Shown here: in pieces, positions 1 to 6,937 of the stretch
Layout: each line of letters starts with the position of its first letter
Numbering within the stretch: the stretch's first letter is position 1
Assembly: GCA_021641325.1 (NCBI GenBank)
Contig: JAJXPD010000042.1
Coordinates: 1-15,151, forward strand
Source of the DNA: Opitutales bacterium
Lineage (GTDB): Bacteria > Verrucomicrobiota > Verrucomicrobiia > Opitutales > Intestinicryptomonadaceae
DNA length: 15,151 nucleotides
Reading direction: 5' to 3'
The notes under the pieces: model-generated
Told to the model about the DNA's origin: nothing
What the model saw: only the letters and a program-made list of their open reading frames with translations
Database searches by the model: none
Program-made: the position numbers and the translations under genes

Positions 1-157
1 CAAATTTCCCGTCAACAGCAGCCTTCGAATACACGCTAATATTTTCGCGCGCGGCGTTTGTGTTGGCAACGTCCGAAAGATTGTTCGACGGCGCAAGCCC
101 GCCGCCCTCGCCGCCGCCCTCCTTGAAATAGTTTAAGGATTTCCAAGCCCTGTTCAT
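1..157 (-). CDS. Tail fibre-like protein, N-terminal 52 codons (runs off left edge)
   Basis: An ATG at 157 opens a frame that stays open to base 1, giving 52 residues. It starts MNRAWKSLNYFKEGGG, has a glycine/glutamate-rich linker at residues 13-20, then LAPSNNLSDVANTNAAREN. The P-x-NNLSD-x-A-x-xxx-AR-x-N pattern is a familiar repeat of phage tail fibre and collar proteins; that assignment rests on family knowledge. The start lies one base after the TAA of the upstream gene, with no clear Shine-Dalgarno, so coupled translation is likely. Its position after the connector genes fits a fibre or spike that would bind the host surface. The receptor-binding end lies outside the window, so fibre type and specificity cannot be read. 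Confidence 0.7.
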   Translation of the reverse strand, partial: MNRAWKSLNYFKEGGGEGGGLAPSNNLSDVANTNAARENISVYSKAAVDGKF

Positions 158-158
158 C

Positions 159-518
159 TTAGTATGTAAGTTGAATTACAAACGCGTTGACCGTTCCTCC
201 CGCAACCGATATTGCGCGGACGTGCTTCAACATTTCGACGGGAAAATCCGGACAGTCGAACTTCCCGAATAACGCGCCGAACGAAGCCGTCGGATTTTTC
301 CCGTCCGTCCGCACCCTAATCTGCCCGTCGAGCTGGATTACCACGCGCTCCGTATTCGGATGCGGCGCAATCAAATCGTAGAGCGATACCGCCGAAGCCG
401 TCGGAATCTGCACCGACTTGTTTTCGACAAGAATCGGATTCCCGTCCGCGTCCTTCTGGCCCGTCGGAGTCGGAACAAGCTCCGACAGCAAATTTCTAAC
501 CTGTGTATTATTTGACAT
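159..518 (-). CDS. Small structural protein of unknown function (119 aa)
   Basis: The start MSNNTQVRNLLSEL at 518 is chosen because AGGAAAGGG lies just upstream; a longer in-frame version starting at 749 would run through the preceding gene and has an arginine-rich, unnatural composition. The protein has a short polar N-terminus, then beta-rich stretches (ERVVIQLDGQIRVRTDG around residues 56-72) and ends in a small-residue/beta segment (AISVAGGTVNAFVIQLTY). It starts 14 bases after the preceding stop and is followed after one base by the tail fibre gene. The beta-rich make-up and location suggest a virion component such as a head fibre, neck or baseplate-like piece, but I do not recognise a family and the role is inference only. 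Confidence 0.75.
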   Translation of the reverse strand: MSNNTQVRNLLSELVPTPTGQKDADGNPILVENKSVQIPTASAVSLYDLIAPHPNTERVVIQLDGQIRVRTDGKNPTASFGALFGKFDCPDFPVEMLKHVRAISVAGGTVNAFVIQLTY

Positions 519-532
519 ATTTTTTCCCTTTC

Positions 533-1393
533 CTAATTCTGCGCAAACGCCGTTCCCACGCGGACTCCTTGGAAGTTTTCCGCCTCGAATACCTCCGCGT
601 CCAACGCCGCACGCGCCTTCGACTCCGCAATTTCCGCCTCGTCGTTTCTGTTCTGCGACCGCAGCCAATCCGCCTGCGCCCCGCGTATGATGAAAATTTC
701 GAACTGTTCGGGCACTTCGAGCGCGTCGTACGATTCGCGCTCCGTCCAAATCTCCGCGCGCGAAAGCACAAACAGGTTTGCGGAAACGCCCTTGTTAAGC
801 TTTATAAAATGCGCCGTGTCCGACGCTGAAAACGAACCCAACGTCGAAACCTCGAAACAAAAATAGGCGTTGCCGCCGTCCAAAACAATATCGCCCGCGC
901 TTGCGGACACTGGCGCAAAGCCGCCTTCGCCGTTTACAACCGCCGAATCGTAGATATTGCCGCTCCATTGGCACTGGCTGCCGTTTGCGTATAAACAATA
1001 AAAACCGCCGTTAATCCGCTCCACGTCGCCGACAGTTGGCGTGCCTGAAACGGCGACGGGTTCGGCACACGGCAAATCGGGCACAAGCAGGGCGTCGCCC
1101 ACGCGCTTAAAGCGCACGCTGTCGGCGCGGTCGTCAATGCGCCAGTCGCGGTCATAGCACTTCAAGACATACCTGTTTTTCTTCTCGCCCAGCGGACAAT
1201 ATCCGTCGTTGCAAACGGGAAGCCTGAATACCTCCGTCGCAAACGACCACTGCGCGGCAAGCATCGCCTCGCGCCAGCGGATTTTGAAAAAGTCCAGAAA
1301 CACCGAGGCAATCGACGTTTCGGGCTTTCCGTCGTCGAGAATCGGAAAGCCGCAAAGCCGCGCCCAGGAAACCAACACGTCCGAATAGGTCAT
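533..1393 (-). CDS. Putative head-tail connector/adaptor or tail tubular protein (286 aa)
   Basis: The ATG at 1393 overlaps the preceding TAA by one base (TAATG). The N-terminal region has a helical pattern with WREAMLAAQWSFATEVFRLP at about residues 40-59. This W-x-x-A-x-x-x-x-x-W-x-F-A arrangement is seen in connector proteins of the T7 gp11/adaptor kind, which sit under the portal. The middle (residues about 100-190) is beta-rich with many glycines, and the C-terminus (about 235-275) is helical and charged. It lies two genes after the decoration protein and one small gene before the tail fibre, which is where a connector would be encoded in a podovirus-like head-tail cluster. The specific family is not certain; it could equally be another neck protein. 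Confidence 0.6.
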   Translation of the reverse strand: MTYSDVLVSWARLCGFPILDDGKPETSIASVFLDFFKIRWREAMLAAQWSFATEVFRLPVCNDGYCPLGEKKNRYVLKCYDRDWRIDDRADSVRFKRVGDALLVPDLPCAEPVAVSGTPTVGDVERINGGFYCLYANGSQCQWSGNIYDSAVVNGEGGFAPVSASAGDIVLDGGNAYFCFEVSTLGSFSASDTAHFIKLNKGVSANLFVLSRAEIWTERESYDALEVPEQFEIFIIRGAQADWLRSQNRNDEAEIAESKARAALDAEVFEAENFQGVRVGTAFAQN

Positions 1394-1725
1394 TATATAT
1401 ACTTCGATTTAGGCGACATCACCACGCACTGCGGATTGTCGCGTTCAAATTCGCGGATAAAGCCCTTGTCGTAGAAACAACCGGGTTCGGCGTTCATCCA
1501 TAAAATGTAGTCCTGCAAATCGACGGCGAGCCTGTGGTGCCCCAACAGCCCGAACTTCTTCTCGCCCTCGCGGTACTCGTGCGCAATCTGCGCCTGCCGC
1601 AACTTCGCGTCGAAGCGCGCCTTCGAGTTCTTGTCCAACTGATAGCGCAAAATGCGCTCTATGCGCTCGCATAGAGGCGTGCCGTTTTTAATGTCGGGAA
1701 TTATCAAACCGTCGTCGTTTGTCAT
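1393..1725 (-). CDS. Unknown protein, possible head completion/adaptor factor (110 aa)
   Basis: The start MTNDDGLIIPDIKNGTPL at 1725 is preferred over an in-frame GTG at 1770, because the extra 15 residues (MFLPRGGAALK...) look unnatural and the GTG lies in the loop of a strong hairpin. No good Shine-Dalgarno precedes either start. The protein is mostly helical and charged (ERIERILRYQL, then ARFDAKLRQAQIAHEYREG), followed by GLLGHHRLAVDLQDYILW and a C-terminal tail rich in aromatic and charged residues. No catalytic motif is visible. Its stop overlaps the start of the 286-residue connector candidate by one base, so the two are probably made together. A head completion or neck role is inferred from position only. 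Confidence 0.65.
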   Translation of the reverse strand: MTNDDGLIIPDIKNGTPLCERIERILRYQLDKNSKARFDAKLRQAQIAHEYREGEKKFGLLGHHRLAVDLQDYILWMNAEPGCFYDKGFIREFERDNPQCVVMSPKSKYI

Positions 1726-1749
1726 GGCCGGAAAGCTTTTGAGGGCAGC

Positions 1750-1788
1750 CCCGCCGCGCGGAAGAAACACAAAAACACGCGCGGCGGG
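1750..1788 (-). other. Strong GC-rich hairpin between decoration and adaptor genes
   Basis: Bases 1750-1760 and 1778-1788 are an exact 11-base inverted repeat (CCCGCCGCGCG / CGCGCGGCGGG) with a 17-base loop. It lies in the 73-base gap between the stop of the decoration protein and the chosen start of the next gene. No T-run follows the stem on the minus strand, so it is not a standard intrinsic terminator. The position suits an mRNA-stabilising end for the abundant capsid and decoration messages, or a partial attenuator lowering expression of the connector genes. Confidence 0.6.
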
Positions 1789-1798
1789 ACAAGCCCGT

Positions 1799-2272
1799 TT
1801 AGTCTATGGCATCGGCGTCGACGACCTCGAAGATGAAGTCGACCGACCCCGCGGTTATATCGGAAAGCGCGCCCGTGCTCGCCTGCGTCGCAAACTTCGC
1901 GAGAATCGGCACCGACGACGAACCCGCTGCGGCGGTTGCGGGAACCGCTCCAGCCGTGGCCGCGATAACGCCGGCAGTTTTAACGCTCGCCGACGCAATG
2001 AGCGCGTCGGAGTCGGCTTCCGTGCCGACTTCGACGGCAATCGTGCCGTCGCCCGCAAACGCCTTGCGGACGACAGCCGCGACCTTGGTTATAATCCAGT
2101 TTTTGGGAGTTCGGAAAAGCTCCACGGTCGCCGTATCGCCGTCCGCGCTCCAATCCGCCTTGTTTATGTCGGCGGCGAGTACGGACACGCGGTGCGTAAA
2201 ACCGTTCAAACGCTGTTCGTTCGCCATGCGTTCGAGACGCGCGGCGGAGAAATCCACAGTATGGTTGGCCAT
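1799..2272 (-). CDS. Probable capsid decoration/head stabilisation protein (157 aa)
   Basis: The ATG at 2272 has an excellent Shine-Dalgarno (AAAGGAG) and lies 18 bases after the major capsid stop. The sequence begins MANHTVDFSAARLERMAN and continues with alternating beta-type segments (TATVELFRTPKNWIITKVAA, TIAVEVGTEADSD), an alanine/glycine/threonine-rich stretch at about residues 98-118, and a beta end (SVDFIFEVVDADAID). A small, beta-rich, alanine- and threonine-rich protein directly downstream of the major capsid gene with a strong ribosome binding site is typical of a decoration or head-stabilising protein made in high copy. I see no membrane segment or catalytic motif. Membership of a named decoration family is not established. 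Confidence 0.7.
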   Translation of the reverse strand: MANHTVDFSAARLERMANEQRLNGFTHRVSVLAADINKADWSADGDTATVELFRTPKNWIITKVAAVVRKAFAGDGTIAVEVGTEADSDALIASASVKTAGVIAATAGAVPATAAAGSSSVPILAKFATQASTGALSDITAGSVDFIFEVVDADAID

Positions 2273-2290
2273 GATGAATGCTCCTTTCGA

Positions 2291-3265
2291 TTAGTTGAAT
2301 TTCGCCAGAATCTGCGGCGCCTTGACGATTGTCGTAACCCTCGCCTCCACATACCCGCGCGGGCCCGCGCCGCCGTCTTCAAGCTCCTTCTGCCTGATGT
2401 CCTTGGCGAACGAGAGAACGACCTTGGAGGTGTCGATGAGGTAGCCGCGCGAACGCGACGTCGCCGAAATCTTCTCGCCGCTCTTGCGTCCGAGATTGTT
2501 GGAGGGAACGACGTGCACAATGCCGAAGTCGGAATCGTAGATGTTGACCGCCCACTTGATGGAGCGTTCGCCCGACGGCATGATGCAGCGCAACGCCGCG
2601 TTGTTGTCCGTGCCGTTTTCGCGGCTGAACTTCTTGATTGCCTTTTTGAGCGTCGTACCGGCAAAGAGCTGGTAGTTGCCCACTTCGCCGGTCTGCTCGA
2701 AACACGCCGCAAGCACCGCGTCGAACGCGGCCTCTTTGAGCCCGTCCGTCGCGCAAACCTGTTCGGAGGGCGTGCGGTAAAGCGCGGGAATGTCCTTCGA
2801 ATCGGGATTCGTCCACGCGCCGAGACAGCGGCACTTGTCGCCGAACGCCCCCTTACCCGCCTCCATTTCCTGGTCTGAGCCAATCATTGTGTCGATTGCC
2901 TTCGTGAGCTTCAACATCGCCCTCGTCGCGGCATAGGCCTTTTGGTCGGCGATTCCGATGGGGTTTGCGGTTTCGAGCTGCTCGTCGGTGACCATCCACG
3001 TCTTGCGGATTTTCGTGTGGCGTTGCAGTACCACGTCCGCGTTTTCGAGCGCGTTTTCGTACGTCGAAACGTCCGTGCCTTCGGGCACGGAGTCGAACGT
3101 CGCGTCGCCGTCCGTGTCCATGGCGATTTCAAAGGGCTTGCCGCGAACCTTTTCGACCTTTTTCAAAAGCGAATAGAGCGGCGTTTTCGAGTTGGTTATC
3201 AAACCGAGCTGCTCGAAATAGCCCATTTTGTTGATTTTGACATTTGCAGTATTTTGCTTAGCCAT
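2291..3265 (-). CDS. Major capsid protein, DUF5309/SU10-type HK97 fold (324 aa)
   Basis: This is the best candidate for the main shell protein. Features include an N-terminal segment with GYFEQLGLITNSKTPLYSLL (residues about 15-34), a region reading ENADVVLQRHTKIRKTWMVT that resembles the HK97 E-loop/spine part, and a C-terminal domain with SFAKDIRQKELEDGG and a beta end. Length and pattern fit the DUF5309 (SU10 major capsid) family. There is no protease domain, and the separate scaffold gene lies directly upstream, as in many podoviruses. The start ATG at 3265 overlaps the scaffold end by 8 bases and has AAAGGA about 12 bases upstream. Residues 145-147 include a CRC motif of unknown meaning. 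The family call comes from recognition by eye, not a search. Confidence 0.8.
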   Translation of the reverse strand: MAKQNTANVKINKMGYFEQLGLITNSKTPLYSLLKKVEKVRGKPFEIAMDTDGDATFDSVPEGTDVSTYENALENADVVLQRHTKIRKTWMVTDEQLETANPIGIADQKAYAATRAMLKLTKAIDTMIGSDQEMEAGKGAFGDKCRCLGAWTNPDSKDIPALYRTPSEQVCATDGLKEAAFDAVLAACFEQTGEVGNYQLFAGTTLKKAIKKFSRENGTDNNAALRCIMPSGERSIKWAVNIYDSDFGIVHVVPSNNLGRKSGEKISATSRSRGYLIDTSKVVLSFAKDIRQKELEDGGAGPRGYVEARVTTIVKAPQILAKFN

Positions 3266-4412
3266 TTCTAAATAGTCCTTTATTTCGATTGATTAACGAT
3301 GATATATCCAATGTGCCGTCCTCGTTGGGGCGCACAACGTCCGATTCGTCCGCCGCCGTCGAAACGCTCGGGGCGGACACGGAGGGCTTGGCCCTGCCGT
3401 TTGGTTTCTGCGCGCCAACCGCCTGACGCGCCTTGTTGGTGATTACCCCCTGATACGCATAACAAAGAAGCGTATAGATGTCCGAATCGAAGTCGGGGTC
3501 GAGCACGGTTTCCTCGACCCATTTTCTGCCTGCCGAATTCTTGTCGGCAAACCACGGAAACGCGCGTTCGGCGTTCTTCATACCCTGCTCGCGCTTCGTC
3601 TTTTCGGCGGCGGCCGCGCGGAACTTTTCGCGCCTTGCCGCAACATTGCCGTCAATGGCGTTCTCCACGTCTTCGAGCATCGCGATTACGTTTCGCCTGT
3701 CGATTTCGACGGGGTTGCCGTCCTCTCCCGCGATTTCTATGACGTCCTTCGCCAGAAGCCCGCGCAAATACTTTCGGTTGCCTCTGAGCTTTTCGACCAC
3801 GCCGTCGAGCTCGGCTTCGTTCTTCGCGGAAGCGACCATTTCGGCAAGCTTCGCGTCGGCGGTCTTGGCGTACTTGGATTCGCCCTGCTCGCGGGCGGCT
3901 TCAAGCTGCCTGACCTTCTCGCGTAGCGAATAGATTTCCGCAGACTTCTTGTCGATTCGCTTCTGCATCTTTTCGATTGCGCGAAGCTCGAACTTGTCCT
4001 TGGGCTTTGCTGCTTTCTTCGCGTCGCCTTTCGGCTTGCCTTTTTTGCCGCCTTCGCCGCCGCCGTCGCCGTCTTCGCCGCCGTCGGAATCGCCGGAGTC
4101 GTCCGAATCGTTGTCGGAATCGTCAGAACCGTCGTCTTGGTCGTCGTCCCCGCCGCCGCCGTCGTCTTGGTCGTCAACATCGTCTTCTCCGCCTTCGTCC
4201 GAACCGTCGAACACAGCGGGTTCGTCATCGTCGTCGTCGATGTCGGCAACGTCGTCGTTTACATTTCCGCCCTTGCCGCCGTCTTCGCCGAGCAAACGCG
4301 CGCGGAGAGAGTTGAGCGTGTCAACGGGCAAGCCGTTTTCGAGTATTGCATTCGATTCATTGTCGTCGGGATTTCCTGCGCCCGCGCCGCCGTTTTGTTT
4401 TTTGTCTTTCAT
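3258..4412 (-). CDS. Capsid scaffolding protein with long acidic domain (384 aa)
   Basis: Three parts are visible. Residues about 48-125 are almost entirely Asp, Gly, Ser and Glu and should be disordered. Residues about 122-140 are Lys-rich. Residues about 140-290 are charged and heptad-like, so probably helical or coiled coil (KMQKRIDKKSAEIYSLREK, then REKFRAAAAEKTKREQ). The C-terminus is polar with a basic end (INRNKGLFRNG). An acidic head, helical middle and basic tail between portal and capsid genes is the standard organisation of scaffolding proteins, which guide procapsid assembly and then leave the shell. The basic C-terminus would bind capsid protein. The start at 4412 lies 2 bases after the preceding stop; GAGG lies farther upstream than usual, so coupling is likely. 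Confidence 0.82.
   Translation of the reverse strand: MKDKKQNGGAGAGNPDDNESNAILENGLPVDTLNSLRARLLGEDGGKGGNVNDDVADIDDDDDEPAVFDGSDEGGEDDVDDQDDGGGGDDDQDDGSDDSDNDSDDSGDSDGGEDGDGGGEGGKKGKPKGDAKKAAKPKDKFELRAIEKMQKRIDKKSAEIYSLREKVRQLEAAREQGESKYAKTADAKLAEMVASAKNEAELDGVVEKLRGNRKYLRGLLAKDVIEIAGEDGNPVEIDRRNVIAMLEDVENAIDGNVAARREKFRAAAAEKTKREQGMKNAERAFPWFADKNSAGRKWVEETVLDPDFDSDIYTLLCYAYQGVITNKARQAVGAQKPNGRAKPSVSAPSVSTAADESDVVRPNEDGTLDISSLINRNKGLFRNG
4129..4175. repeat. 17-bp direct repeat, period 30, in the acidic part of the scaffold gene
   Basis: CCGTCGTCTTGGTCGTC occurs exactly at 4129-4145 and 4159-4175. It encodes repeated DDQDDG motifs inside a wider run of GTC/GCC-type triplets spanning roughly 4050-4260. 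It is a low-complexity coding repeat that could change length by slippage. Confidence 0.8.
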
Positions 4413-4414
4413 GT

Positions 4415-4720
4415 TTATAGAGTTTTAGCCTCGTTGTTCGCGTCCGAAAGTTTCGCGCCGGACGAGTTGCGCATCAAAAGTATGTTGAGCTGGTAGTCCT
4501 TCGGCAGGGCCGAGAGCACCGAATCCATAACGCTTGTTATGCCCGCCGCATAGCCGCGCCTGTATTCCGAATTTTCGGGCTTGTCGAAAATCGCCGCGTC
4601 GCAAGACGAGCAATGCTGCAACCACAGCCATTCGATAAGATAGCGCGAAACCGCGCCGCGGGCTATTTCCGCGACGGCGGCTTCGAACGGGTCGATTGAA
4701 ATTTCCTCTTCGTTATCCAT
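4415..4720 (-). CDS. Unknown small protein between portal and scaffold (101 aa)
   Basis: The start MDNEEEISIDPFEAAVAE at 4720 overlaps the portal end by 8 bases; the longer frame up to 4909 is arginine-rich shadow sequence. The protein is acidic and helical, with an aromatic segment and paired cysteines (RYLIEWLWLQHCSSCDAAIF, residues about 26-45), then EYRRGYAAGITSVMDSVLSALP. The pair HCSSC could bind a metal or form a disulphide, but no second cysteine pair is present. It ends 2 bases before the scaffold start. Its place inside the head cluster suggests a capsid assembly partner. No family is recognised. Confidence 0.75.
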   Translation of the reverse strand: MDNEEEISIDPFEAAVAEIARGAVSRYLIEWLWLQHCSSCDAAIFDKPENSEYRRGYAAGITSVMDSVLSALPKDYQLNILLMRNSSGAKLSDANNEAKTL

Positions 4721-6884
4721 TTTGCGAAATGTCGAAATTCGAGTGTTCAAACTGTTGTGGCGCGGCTCCGATTCTGCCGATAACCGCGTTCTGCGCCTGC
4801 GTGCGCTGGAACTGCAACTGCCGCATGTAGGCCTGCAAACGGTTCGCGAAAAATTCGTCCGACTGCAAACGCGCGGCAACGTCGGGTTGCGAAACGTACG
4901 CCTCCACAACCTGCAAACGCAGGTCTACGTTCGCCTTTTCGGGCGCGTTCACGCCCTGCCCCGACGCGATTTTGGCAATGTCCGCCTGTGTTTCGAGCAC
5001 CTCGCGGCGGTCTGAATCCGCTTCGCTCGAAACGAGCCTGTCGGCGCAGTCGGGATAAAGATAGCGCAAAAGCGAATCCAAAATCGCGTCGGTATTGACG
5101 CGCCCCGAACGGTCGAGCTGCGCGATTACGTCGAGCGCAACCTTCGCCTTTTTGACGACAAAATCCAAGTCGCCGTTTCTCGCGTCGAACGAAATATAGA
5201 AAGAATATCTGTCGGGCAGACGGTCGCGCTCCACGTCCATTTCGCGGAAGCCTCCGCCGCTGCGGAAGACAATGTGCTCCACATCTGGGCCGTACTGTCT
5301 GTGAAGCCAGTAAATCTGGGCATAGACGCGCGAAACGAAATCGAGGAACGTGTCCACCATCATCTGGCGCAACGCGTCCGCCTCCGTCTGGGTCTGGAAG
5401 TCCGTCTTCTTTCCGAAGTACGCCCCTGCGTAGGCGTTCGCGCTCCGCTCTATTTCGAGCGAAGACTGCGACATCGGCGTAATCGGAGCCTCGCGGACAA
5501 TTCCGTTTACGTCGGCTGTGCGCAGGGGAATCATAGCCCCCGGTCCGTACGCCGTCGGAGCTCGTCCGGCAATGTAGTAGCGCGGAGGGTTGGCTTCGAT
5601 GGCGGTTTTGTCGTTGCGGGCGTCGCGCTGGGTCTTGATGTCCCGTTGCCAGCCGAAAGCGATTTCCGGCGTGCCCCGCGCGTCGGCTACCCTGCGCGAG
5701 ATTTCCTCGCGCGGGCAAAGCTCGAAAGGCAACCGGCTCGGCTCGAAGTCGAGTACCCCCGCTTTCGCCGCGCCCGCCTCCGTGTTGTCGGGCGCAAAAA
5801 TCGCAAAACGTAGCGATACGTTCCCCTTCTCGTCGTGCGAACGGTAGTACGCCGTCGCAATCTTTACCGTGTTTTCGTAGCCGTCGGAAGAGTCCGAATC
5901 CGTGCCCGACGGACGCGGAGCGTTCTCCTCCGACGGCGACGTGTCCGCGCTGCTGCCGATTACCGTTTCGACGAACTTTTCGTCCCATTCGTCGGTGTGG
6001 ATTCTGCTTCGCAATTCGTGCGGGTGCAAAAATTCGAGAGTAAAGACCGCGGGCGCGTTCTGAATGTCGTCGATGTCCGGCGGGAAAAATATGTCGTTTC
6101 CGACGCGGAAGGCGCGGACGCGGGGCTTGTCCACAACGGTTTCGACCGTGGGATACTGCCCCGCGCCGCGTTCAACGCATGAATCCAAAAGTTTTTCCGC
6201 GTCCGACAGCTTCTCGATGCCGTAAAATTCCGCAATAGAGCCCGTCGCCGCGCGCTTCGTCCGCTCGATTTCCGCAAGCGTCAAAAGGTTTCCGTCGTCG
6301 TCGACAGGCTCTTTCACCGCCCGCACATAGGCCGCCACGGGGAGAGAAACGCCCAAAATATCGCCGACAAAAACGGTCTTCCAGCGAACCTCGCTGACGC
6401 GCTCCCAGTAAAAACCGAGCACAGAGAGGCCCGATTCCTCGCTCCAATTCGCGCATTTCACAATCTCCGCCCTGAACTCGCGCATCTTTGAGGGCGACGT
6501 GAGCCATTGTATAAGCTCGCGCGCCGTCCCCGCCGTCTGCGAACCGTCAACGCCTATCGGCACGGCGGTTATCGCGCCGAGCCGCATGGCATTTATCTTG
6601 TGCGCCACGTTTTCGTTTATGAGCGCGTCTACGGTAAAGGGGCGGACATCGCTTGCGCCGTTCCACGGGAATGCGGGCTTGCGCTCCGAACCCCATTTTC
6701 GGCAGTCCTCCGAACGCCCGCTCCATTCGCAGAGCCTTGTTTTTGCGTTTTTTGCGGCGCGCGCGGCAAACTTGGCGCAATCGGCCGAAAACGTCGAAAA
6801 GAGGGAATCCAACGCCGAAACGTCGGGCGTTTCGCCGCCTTGAAAAATATCGCATTCGTTGCCGTTGTGCTGACCGTCGGACAT
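4713..6884 (-). CDS. Portal protein (723 aa)
   Basis: The portal forms the dodecameric ring at one capsid vertex through which DNA enters and leaves. The N-terminal segment KPAFPWNGASDVRPFTVDAL (residues 69-88), followed by INENVAHKINAM, is the aromatic/GAS(N/D) pattern common in podovirus portals. The length of 723 is close to that of the P22 portal. The middle mixes helices and beta strands as expected for clip, stem and wing. The C-terminal part (about 660-715) is helical and Gln/Arg-rich (MRQLQFQRTQAQNAVIG), like a portal barrel. It is followed by the small unknown gene, scaffold and capsid, the normal head order. The ATG at 6884 has no Shine-Dalgarno and sits exactly at the expected start point of a consensus extended -10 promoter, so translation may be leaderless. 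Confidence 0.85.
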   Translation of the reverse strand: MSDGQHNGNECDIFQGGETPDVSALDSLFSTFSADCAKFAARAAKNAKTRLCEWSGRSEDCRKWGSERKPAFPWNGASDVRPFTVDALINENVAHKINAMRLGAITAVPIGVDGSQTAGTARELIQWLTSPSKMREFRAEIVKCANWSEESGLSVLGFYWERVSEVRWKTVFVGDILGVSLPVAAYVRAVKEPVDDDGNLLTLAEIERTKRAATGSIAEFYGIEKLSDAEKLLDSCVERGAGQYPTVETVVDKPRVRAFRVGNDIFFPPDIDDIQNAPAVFTLEFLHPHELRSRIHTDEWDEKFVETVIGSSADTSPSEENAPRPSGTDSDSSDGYENTVKIATAYYRSHDEKGNVSLRFAIFAPDNTEAGAAKAGVLDFEPSRLPFELCPREEISRRVADARGTPEIAFGWQRDIKTQRDARNDKTAIEANPPRYYIAGRAPTAYGPGAMIPLRTADVNGIVREAPITPMSQSSLEIERSANAYAGAYFGKKTDFQTQTEADALRQMMVDTFLDFVSRVYAQIYWLHRQYGPDVEHIVFRSGGGFREMDVERDRLPDRYSFYISFDARNGDLDFVVKKAKVALDVIAQLDRSGRVNTDAILDSLLRYLYPDCADRLVSSEADSDRREVLETQADIAKIASGQGVNAPEKANVDLRLQVVEAYVSQPDVAARLQSDEFFANRLQAYMRQLQFQRTQAQNAVIGRIGAAPQQFEHSNFDISQNG

Positions 6885-6890
6885 ACGCGC

Positions 6891-6899
6891 ATTATATCA
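6891..6899 (-). promoter_or_regulatory. Extended -10 promoter element for the portal/head operon
   Basis: On the minus strand the sequence is TGATATAAT: the TG of an extended -10 at 6899-6898 and TATAAT at 6896-6891. It is followed by six bases (GCGCGT) and then the portal ATG at 6884, so the first transcribed base would be the A of the start codon. No good -35 hexamer is present at 16-18 bases, as is usual for extended -10 promoters. The element lies in a 53-base gap behind the toxin-antitoxin pair. Confidence 0.45.
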
Positions 6900-6937
6900 A
6901 CAATGCGCCGTTTTCCCACCATCAAATTTTTTTTGAA

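Noticed and set aside
1393..1770. GTG start at 1770 for the 110-residue adaptor candidate
   Set aside because: The extra residues look unnatural, the codon lies in a hairpin loop, and there is no Shine-Dalgarno; ATG at 1725 is simpler.
1652..2878. Long plus-strand open frame opposite the capsid and decoration genes (408 codons)
   Set aside because: It lies fully antisense to convincing minus-strand genes with good ribosome binding sites. Its translation is Arg/Val/Gly-rich with no domain pattern, as expected from GC-rich codon bias.
4747..5988. Second minus-strand frame inside the portal gene (413 codons)
   Set aside because: It is out of frame with the portal, which has clear family features. 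The translation is Arg/Gly/His-rich and unnatural.
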